Shown here piece by piece: positions 7,561 to 11,894 of a stretch of DNA of 11,894 nt; positions within the stretch are counted from its first letter, which is position 1; the number at the start of each line of letters is the position of its first letter. The translations under genes and the position numbers were made by a program. Below the pieces are notes generated by a model. That model saw nothing but the letters and a program-made list of their open reading frames with translations. It ran no database searches and had not been told where the DNA came from. Source of the stretch: CAYJAQ01 sp964368275 (GTDB lineage Bacteria; Bacillota_I; Bacilli_A; ML615J-28; CAG-313); assembly GCA_964368275.1 (NCBI GenBank), contig CAYJAQ010000039.1:1-11894 (forward strand). Direction: 5' to 3'.

Positions 7561-8511
7561 ATGAGCTTTGCAAGTGAAGTTAAAAAAGAATTATTATCAA
7601 TTGACAATTTACCTTGTTGCCAACAAGCAGTAACTTCTGGTATATTACAAGGGGCTGCAGATGTATCATTAACTTCACAAGGAGTGAAATTGATAATCAA
7701 ATCCCATTTATCCAATGTACTAAAATTTTTAGTTCCCTATTTACGGAAAAAATATGGTACTAATGCTGAGATTAGTTATATTGAGAAGAAGGGAATTACC
7801 AATCGGCGAATATATTATATGGAAATCATTGAACACGCTCAACAGATTATTGATGAATTTCACTTGTTTCCTTTAGATAGCGTAGTAATTGATGATACTG
7901 TATTTGAAAATGATTGCTGTAAAAGTGCTTTTACAAGAGGCTGTTTTATTGCTAAAGGTTCAATTAATGATCCTAAAAAGAATTGTTATCATTTAGAAAT
8001 TATCTTTCGCAAGATTGAAGTAGCAACCCTTGTCCAAACCTTTTTAAAAGAGAATGATATCTTAGCAACCATTATGAATAAGAAAAACCAGTACTTACTA
8101 TATATTAAGAAAGCTGAAGAAGTTAGCCGATTCTTAGCATATGTTGGCGCTAATTCTGGTGTTTTCTATTTTGAAGATTCACGGATACTAAGAGATTTAA
8201 ATAATTCTGTAAACCGCATAATGAATTGTGACATTGCTAATGGCAGCAAATCACTTGAATATTGCCAAAAGCAGATGAAAGCTATTGCTTATTTAGATGA
8301 ACATAACTTGACATCTAAACTAACTAATCGATTACAAGACGCCATTCAACTTCGCAAAGAATACACAGATGCTAGTTTGACTGAACTAAGTGAACTATCT
8401 GAAAAAGTTCTTGGCAAGCAAATGTCAAAATCAGGGATCAGTCACTGCTTAACCGAGGTTATGAAATATTATGAATATTATGCAAATAAAGAAAATAAAA
8501 GAGGGCAGTGA
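7561..8511 (+). CDS. whiA: DNA-binding protein WhiA
   Basis: WhiA is a conserved Gram-positive DNA-binding protein: a sporulation regulator in Streptomyces, and in Bacillus involved in cell division and chromosome segregation. The 316-residue product has the family's normal length. It starts with the conserved MSFASEVKKEL. The degenerate LAGLIDADG-like core contains CCKSAFTRGCFIAKGSIND (119-137) and FEDSRILRDLNNSVNRIMNCDIAN (204-227). The C-terminal helix-turn-helix domain is about 268-305 (DASLTELSEL ... MSKSGISHCL). It is translated from GAGGT (7551-7555) lying at the very end of trxB, so expression is coupled. In many relatives whiA is directly preceded by rapZ (yvcJ) and yvcK; here it follows trxB with neither. 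Its TGA lies in the loop of a terminator hairpin. Confidence 0.95.
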   Translation: MSFASEVKKELLSIDNLPCCQQAVTSGILQGAADVSLTSQGVKLIIKSHLSNVLKFLVPYLRKKYGTNAEISYIEKKGITNRRIYYMEIIEHAQQIIDEFHLFPLDSVVIDDTVFENDCCKSAFTRGCFIAKGSINDPKKNCYHLEIIFRKIEVATLVQTFLKENDILATIMNKKNQYLLYIKKAEEVSRFLAYVGANSGVFYFEDSRILRDLNNSVNRIMNCDIANGSKSLEYCQKQMKAIAYLDEHNLTSKLTNRLQDAIQLRKEYTDASLTELSELSEKVLGKQMSKSGISHCLTEVMKYYEYYANKENKRGQ

Positions 8512-8520
8512 TGCCCTTTT
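8499..8520. terminator. Two-way terminator shared by whiA and the DUF378 gene
   Basis: AAGAGGGCA (8499-8507) pairs with TGCCCTTTT (8512-8520), nine pairs including one G-T, around a GTGA loop of the stable GNRA type. On the + strand it is followed by a T-rich run. On the minus strand the stem is followed by TCTTTTATTTTC. The whiA stop TGA (8509-8511) is partly the loop, and the DUF378 stop (8519-8521) is at the stem foot, so coding ends and terminator are superimposed. Confidence 0.85.
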
Positions 8521-8719
8521 ATTCTTCATCTGGTAGAAACAGGAAAACAAGACTAACGATACCAGCTACACCTACCAATGAATATATTATTCTTGATATA
8601 ACTTCTGAGATATTGTCAAAGATGAAACCAACCAAATTAAAGTCAAAAATACCAATTAATCCCCAGTTCAATGCACCAATGATGATTAAAACTAGAGCGA
8701 CTTTCTTAAGAATTTGCAT
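8519..8719 (-). CDS. DUF378 family small membrane protein
   Basis: A 66-residue protein with two hydrophobic helices (about 3-24 and 42-62) separated by the family hallmark GALNWGLIGIFDFNLVG (15-31), ending in an acidic tail LPDEE. Members of this family (PF04070) are small bacterial inner-membrane proteins of unknown function. The start is set by the ATG at 8717-8719 with a near-perfect GAGGAGGTG site at 8724-8732 four bases upstream. A longer reading of the frame to 8800 adds a low-complexity AT-rich leader with no ribosome binding site and is rejected. It is the only reverse-strand gene in the window, lying tail-to-tail with whiA (stop codons 7 bases apart) and head-to-head with the lipoprotein gene at 8830. 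Confidence 0.88.
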   Translation of the reverse strand: MQILKKVALVLIIIGALNWGLIGIFDFNLVGFIFDNISEVISRIIYSLVGVAGIVSLVFLFLPDEE

Positions 8720-8829
8720 ACTACACCTCCTCATATTAAGTGTTTTTATATTTTTATTTTTTACCATAATAAAAAAATTATACATATTTAATATTAACAA
8801 TTCATAATATTTATTGATGAGGTGAAAGA
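8720..8829. promoter_or_regulatory. Divergent promoter region between the DUF378 gene and the lipoprotein gene
   Basis: This very AT-rich stretch must drive both genes. On the minus strand, TATAAT (complement of 8777-8782) is a clear -10 with a poor -35, giving a leader of about 50 bases. On the + strand the best -10 is CATAAT (8803-8808), with TTATAC (8778-8783) as a weak -35 at a long 19-base spacing. The two elements overlap, so expression could be mutually exclusive. The lipoprotein ribosome site is GAGGTG (8819-8824). Confidence 0.4.
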
Positions 8830-9831
8830 ATGAAATTTAAAATAAAATTAGGGTTAGTGTTAGTATTTATATTATGCATATTTTCACTAACATCATGTAA
8901 AAGCAGTGAAAAAGCAGTTGACAACTTCCCCGAAATGGTTAGTAAATTGGAAAACTACAAGTTAGTTGGTAAACTATATTCAATGTTCCCGTCCGGAACG
9001 AAAGAAAGTATGGTAACGGTTCATTATGAGAAACCTGATAAGTATCGGGTGGAAATCAATAATGAGGCAATGAATGATAAGCAAATCTTATTAAAAAATG
9101 CCCAAGGTACTTATGTTTTAGTGCCAGGGATTAATAAGACATTTCAAATCAAAAGTGCTTGGCCTCAAAATTCCTCATACCCGTATCTTTTACAATCGTT
9201 ATCAAAAGATATAATTAGCGATGAAGAGCCCGTAATAACTAGTGATGATAAGACGATGACAATTGAAGTTGAAACAAAAGTCTTTGCTGATGCTACTCCT
9301 AGTAAAGAGAAAATTATTTTTGATAAAGAAAGTGGCTACCCTCAAGAAGTATTAGTTTATGATGAAAATCAAAACTTATTAACTAGATTTGTAGTAATGA
9401 GTGTTGAAACTAATATTGATATTGCGGATAACGTTTTTGATGAATCGTCTACACTTACTAGTATTAGAGCTGATTACGAAAATATTGCTTCGGAATATAT
9501 TCGGGATATTACATACCCAACATACTATCCGGCAGGTTCAGCATTAAAAGAAGAAAAAATTGCTGGTAATGAGCTAAAAACAGCGATTATGAAATTTGCT
9601 GGTGGTGGTTCATTCACAATTGTTCAAGAATATATCGCAGACACACCAGTAGCAAAAACGGCGTATATAGAAGGCGATGTGTATGTCATGGGCGGCATTA
9701 TCGGTATAGTCAGTGATAACATAGTAGTTTTTCTAGAACAAGGGGTAGAATATACAATTGCATCAACCGAATTGTCAACCTTAGAAATGGTTAAGATGGG
9801 CGACTCTTTATTAATGGAAACTGAAAAATAA
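8830..9831 (+). CDS. Lipoprotein of the GerS/YdcC-like, LolA-fold type
   Basis: A 333-residue surface lipoprotein. The signal peptide has Lys residues at 2-6, a hydrophobic core to about 19, and lipobox LTSC with C23 as the lipidated residue. The mature part resembles the LolA-fold sporulation/germination lipoproteins (Bacillus YdcC, clostridial GerS). The matching features are the pattern around YEKPDKYRVEI, QILLKNAQGTYVLVPGINKTF and SSYPYLLQSL (about 66-123), then a segment where the lipoprotein is fitted to its substrate (PSKEKIIFDKESGYPQEVLVYD). The last 100 residues (about 230-333) look like a DUF4367-type domain ending in an EGVEYT-like strand and a final helix before SLLMETEK. GerS is needed for cortex breakdown in C. 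difficile, but no other sporulation gene is visible here, so that role is not claimed. It is likely a substrate of the Lgt encoded upstream and has its own terminator. Confidence 0.8.
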   Translation: MKFKIKLGLVLVFILCIFSLTSCKSSEKAVDNFPEMVSKLENYKLVGKLYSMFPSGTKESMVTVHYEKPDKYRVEINNEAMNDKQILLKNAQGTYVLVPGINKTFQIKSAWPQNSSYPYLLQSLSKDIISDEEPVITSDDKTMTIEVETKVFADATPSKEKIIFDKESGYPQEVLVYDENQNLLTRFVVMSVETNIDIADNVFDESSTLTSIRADYENIASEYIRDITYPTYYPAGSALKEEKIAGNELKTAIMKFAGGGSFTIVQEYIADTPVAKTAYIEGDVYVMGGIIGIVSDNIVVFLEQGVEYTIASTELSTLEMVKMGDSLLMETEK

Positions 9832-9835
9832 TTGC

Positions 9836-9880
9836 AACTTCAACAGTTTGATTCATTAAATTGTTGAAGTTTTTCTTTTT
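9836..9880 (+). terminator. Rho-independent terminator after the lipoprotein gene
   Basis: AACTTCAACA (9836-9845) pairs perfectly with TGTTGAAGTT (9862-9871). Pairing can continue through G-T and A-T pairs down to a TTCA loop (9852-9855), giving up to 16 pairs. The tail is TTTTTCTTTTT (9870-9880). It begins 5 bases after the stop codon. Confidence 0.95.
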
Positions 9881-9948
9881 ATATAAAGATATTAATGTTT
9901 ATTAGAAAAGTGGTGAAACTATAATATAAATCATTTTTGTCCATATTC

Positions 9949-9998
9949 TTGAAAAAGAACAACAAATGTGATATAATAATGTAAAATATAAATTGGAG
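9949..9998 (+). promoter_or_regulatory. Strong promoter of the surface thioredoxin pair
   Basis: -35 TTGAAA (9949-9954), 17-base spacer, extended -10 TGA-TATAAT (9969-9977), then ribosome site GGAG (9995-9998) 8 bases before the ATG. It is the best-matched promoter in the window. Bases 9881-9948 between the terminator and this promoter hold nothing I can identify. Confidence 0.88.
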
Positions 9999-10006
9999 TT
10001 GATACT

Positions 10007-10486
10007 ATGGTTAGAAGAATATGCTTGGTACTGCTAGTTACCATACTTTCCCTAACACTAACTGGTTGTGGAGAGATAAATTCATATGGCGATATGGATT
10101 CCATCGTTTATCGTAATATCTTGTCAAAGTCTTCACGCTCTACTACTGGTAGATATTATGTTTTTGCTCATAAAAGCAGTTGTGCACCATGTCGTAATCT
10201 TGAGGAATTAGTTACTCAGTATGCAAGAATAGCCGATAAAAACCGTGATGCTTATCCAATATATGCATTAAATCGGGATGATAAGATTAACAATGGTGCA
10301 ATTCAAGCAACTTCTTGTGATTCCGAAGGAACAAACTATGGTGTTAACGCTGATTATTATGAGAACATCAAGTTATGTTCTTCACCCATATTATTTGTTA
10401 TTAAAGATGGTGTAGTTGAGCGGATCATTGATTTACAATCAGAAATTAGAACAGAACTTAATGCGCAAATCGCAAAGTATGAATAG
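10007..10486 (+). CDS. Surface lipoprotein with a thioredoxin-like domain and CAPC active site
   Basis: A 159-residue protein. The signal peptide ends in lipobox LTGC with C21 lipidated, so the domain should be anchored on the outer face of the membrane. A thioredoxin-like domain (about 48-157) follows: strand YYVFAHK, active site C59-A-P-C62, a long helix (NLEELVTQYARIADKN), strand YPIYALN, then SSP (P127, the cis-Pro position) leading into strand ILFVIKDGVVERII. Two more cysteines, C104 and C124, are in an insert before the cis-Pro and could form a second disulfide. The likely role is thiol-disulfide exchange on exported proteins; direction and partners cannot be read. No CcdA/DsbD-like electron donor is in the window. 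It is followed 9 bases later by a second thioredoxin-fold gene in the same transcript. Confidence 0.82.
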   Translation: MVRRICLVLLVTILSLTLTGCGEINSYGDMDSIVYRNILSKSSRSTTGRYYVFAHKSSCAPCRNLEELVTQYARIADKNRDAYPIYALNRDDKINNGAIQATSCDSEGTNYGVNADYYENIKLCSSPILFVIKDGVVERIIDLQSEIRTELNAQIAKYE

Positions 10487-10495
10487 GAGAAAAAA

Positions 10496-10987
10496 ATGAA
10501 AGAAGAATTACGTAAAAATCCCCAAGCAAAAATATATTTAATAAGTTTAATCGCTATAACTATTGCGTTTATATTATTTGTATTATTCGCTGTTATTAAA
10601 CCTTTTAGCTATCATAAATTCTCACAAATAAAGGAAATTGATGCAACTGAGATCTTAACGACCACATTTGATAATCGCTCTTCTGATGCTTACCTAGTTT
10701 TCATATATCAGGCAGAAGATTATGAAAATGAATTAGTAAATGATAAAGTAGTTGAATATGCTAATAAAGCAAGAACAAATAAAGAGATGTTACCAATTGT
10801 GACTGTTGAGTATAAACTACGTAATGCTAAAGCAATTGTAGAAGCAACAGGTATTGATTTTAAAACAGTACTAGATAGAATGCCAGCTGTTATTATTGTT
10901 GAGAAAGGTAAAGTCAGTAGCGATTCCAAGATAACTGTTTCCACTATCTTAACTTATCTAGAAAAACAAATAGCAGAACATAAATAG
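10496..10987 (+). CDS. Membrane-anchored thioredoxin-fold protein lacking the CxxC active site
   Basis: A 163-residue protein with a Lys-rich N-terminus, one hydrophobic anchor (about 11-34, no lipobox) and an extracytoplasmic domain. The domain follows the pattern of its upstream neighbour: strand AYLVFIYQ, a helix (NDKVVEYANKARTN), strand LPIVTVEY, a helix, then M129-P130 in the cis-Pro position leading into strand AVIIVEKGKV and a C-terminal helix LTYLEKQIAEHK. The place of the CxxC motif is taken by acidic residues (AEDYENE), and the protein has no Cys at all, so it cannot do thiol chemistry. A structural or scaffold partner of the preceding gene product is plausible, but that is inference. 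Ribosome site AGGAGA is at 10485-10490, overlapping the upstream stop. I do not recognise a named family, and the fold assignment is by eye. Confidence 0.65.
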   Translation: MKEELRKNPQAKIYLISLIAITIAFILFVLFAVIKPFSYHKFSQIKEIDATEILTTTFDNRSSDAYLVFIYQAEDYENELVNDKVVEYANKARTNKEMLPIVTVEYKLRNAKAIVEATGIDFKTVLDRMPAVIIVEKGKVSSDSKITVSTILTYLEKQIAEHK

Positions 10988-10991
10988 ATAG

Positions 10992-11022
10992 AAAAGTATT
11001 CAAATGAATACTTTTTAATTTT
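10992..11022 (+). terminator. Rho-independent terminator after the thioredoxin pair
   Basis: AAAAGTATTC (10992-11001) pairs perfectly with GAATACTTTT (11006-11015) around an AAAT loop, with tail TTTTTAATTTT (11012-11022). It starts 4 bases after the stop. As the stem is symmetric in base composition it could stop transcription from the right only weakly. Confidence 0.9.
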
Positions 11023-11056
11023 GTGAAGTGTTTCTTAAACAATAGATATTAATTAA

Positions 11057-11100
11057 TTGTGAATAATAATAATATTGTGATATAATAAAATAGAGGTGAT
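11057..11100 (+). promoter_or_regulatory. Promoter with a very short leader before the RNA methyltransferase gene
   Basis: -35-like TTGTGA (11057-11062), 18-base spacer, extended -10 TGA-TATAAT (11078-11086). The -10 ends 17 bases before the ATG at 11104, so the transcript should begin at about 11092-11094, leaving only about 10-12 bases that are almost entirely the ribosome site GAGGTGAT (11093-11100). Confidence 0.8.
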
Positions 11101-11103
11101 ACA

Positions 11104-11823
11104 ATGGCGGTGAAGAGATATAAGAAAGAAGATAGTTCATCATATGCATTAGGTACGACATTGACAATTGAATTAATAAAGAATCGGCCAGAAATAGTAA
11201 AGCGAGTATTTATTCACCCTAATCTAATTAAAGATGAAACTTATCAAAAAATTATTACACTATGTAATAAATGGCAAATACCAGTTGAAGAAAGTATTAA
11301 AGCCTTCAATATCTTGGTAAGTAAGGAGAATTGCTTTGTTATCGGTGAGTTTACCAAGTATGAAGATTTAATTCAAAAAAATGAAAATCATATTGTCTTA
11401 GTTAATCCTGCTGATGCTGGAAACTTAGGAACAATCATTCGGAGTGCCATGGGTTTTGGTATTCGTAATATTGTGGTTATATTACCTGCAGTTGATGTAT
11501 ATAGCCCGAAAGCTGTACGCAGTTCAATGGGGGCACTGTTTGGTATTCATTTTCAATATTTTAAAAGTTTTGCTGAATACCAGAAGCTGGTAGGTGAACG
11601 CCCGATGTATCCATTTATGTTAAAAGCTCAAACATACCTTTATGATGTTACCGCACCAAAAGAACCATATTCCCTTATATTTGGTAATGAAGCATCAGGT
11701 TTGCCTGACGAATTTATCAATGTTGGAACACCATTAATAATCAAACAAACTAATTTGATTGATAGCTTTAACTTACCTATTGCGGTAAGTGTAGCAATGT
11801 ATGAATTTACAAAAGAAAAATAA
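11104..11823 (+). CDS. TrmH/SpoU-family RNA 2'-O-methyltransferase
   Basis: A 239-residue SPOUT-class methyltransferase predicted to methylate a ribose 2'-OH in rRNA or tRNA using S-adenosylmethionine. An N-terminal substrate-binding half (about 1-95) precedes the catalytic knot with its three motifs: motif 1 NPADAGNLGTIIRSAMGFG (101-119, with N107 and R113), motif 2 LIFGNEASGLP (191-201, E196) and motif 3 IIKQTNLIDSFNLPIAVSVAMYEF (212-235). The length is typical of the YsgA/RlmB-like group. The exact target nucleotide cannot be told, so no symbol is given. In many Bacillota a gene of this type precedes pheS-pheT, which would lie just beyond the right edge. It has its own promoter, and no terminator is evident after it within the window. 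Confidence 0.9.
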   Translation: MAVKRYKKEDSSSYALGTTLTIELIKNRPEIVKRVFIHPNLIKDETYQKIITLCNKWQIPVEESIKAFNILVSKENCFVIGEFTKYEDLIQKNENHIVLVNPADAGNLGTIIRSAMGFGIRNIVVILPAVDVYSPKAVRSSMGALFGIHFQYFKSFAEYQKLVGERPMYPFMLKAQTYLYDVTAPKEPYSLIFGNEASGLPDEFINVGTPLIIKQTNLIDSFNLPIAVSVAMYEFTKEK

Positions 11824-11894
11824 ACCTAAAAATTTTTGATATGATATTTTCGAAGCATACGAATAAAGATTTAATTATTTGGATACTTTGGTAA
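11824..11894 (+). promoter_or_regulatory. Non-coding right edge with a possible extended -10
   Basis: Seventy-one bases with no start codon followed by a usable frame. TGA-TATGAT (11837-11845) fits the extended -10 pattern seen elsewhere in the window, though without a -35. Transcription from it would begin near 11852 and run as a leader past the edge. The nearby AAAAATTTTT (11828-11837) is a short palindrome without a T tail and is not a convincing terminator. Confidence 0.3.

Noticed and set aside
8720..8800. N-terminal extension of the DUF378 protein
   Set aside because: The extra residues are encoded by AT-rich spacer containing the promoter, and the real ATG at 8719 has an excellent ribosome site.
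8508..8807. Open frame on the + strand covering the DUF378 gene
   Set aside because: It is the complement of a recognisable DUF378 gene with a near-perfect ribosome site, and its own protein is low-complexity Pro/Lys/Ile-rich with no family features.
11828..11837. AAAAATTTTT as a terminator for the methyltransferase gene
   Set aside because: It has no loop, no G/C in the stem and no T tail, so it cannot form a stable terminator hairpin.
1..11894. CRISPR array, tRNA, rRNA, insertion sequence or prophage genes
   Set aside because: I looked for direct repeats with spacers, tRNA-like cloverleaf ends, transposase motifs and flanking repeats and saw none. The holin-like label on the YvlD-like gene is only a family name.

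Overview
This AT-rich window looks like the chromosome of a low-GC Gram-positive bacterium (Bacillota), most plausibly in or near the Erysipelotrichia/Mollicutes-related Bacilli. Four things point there: strong GAGG-type Shine-Dalgarno sites, lipoproteins together with Lgt, a WhiA gene just after trxB, and an uvrA-to-whiA gene order that is a pared-down version of the Bacillus uvrA / yvlD-hprK-lgt-ppaX / trxB / whiA neighbourhood. TGA is used as a stop (the YvlD-like gene and whiA), so this is the standard bacterial code and not the Mycoplasma code. The lineage is an inference; no rRNA is present.

Layout. Bases 1-287 are the 3' end of an unrecognised gene closed by a strong terminator. uvrA (439-3276) has its own extended -10 promoter. 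A tightly packed run on the + strand follows: a VanZ-like membrane protein, a YvlD-like membrane protein with an acidic N-terminus, an unusually long Lgt, a HAD phosphatase of the PpaX/Gph type, thioredoxin reductase (trxB) and whiA. Most junctions overlap or are only a few bases apart. whiA converges on a small reverse-strand DUF378 membrane protein across a shared two-way terminator. After that come a GerS/LolA-like lipoprotein with its own terminator, a two-gene unit of surface thioredoxin-fold proteins with its own promoter and terminator, and a SpoU/TrmH-family RNA methyltransferase with its own promoter. The last 71 bases are non-coding as far as can be seen.

How the genes fit together. 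The window mixes DNA repair (UvrA), envelope biogenesis (Lgt and two of its likely substrates), redox (TrxB inside, two thioredoxin-fold proteins outside), cell-cycle regulation (WhiA) and RNA modification. The genes hprK, rapZ (yvcJ) and yvcK, which commonly sit among these in relatives, are absent from this locus. The most interesting items are the tandem surface thioredoxin pair (one with a CAPC site, one with none), the Lgt with a three-helix C-terminal extension and a possible internal start, and the VanZ-like gene whose ATG sits three bases after a consensus -10 box.
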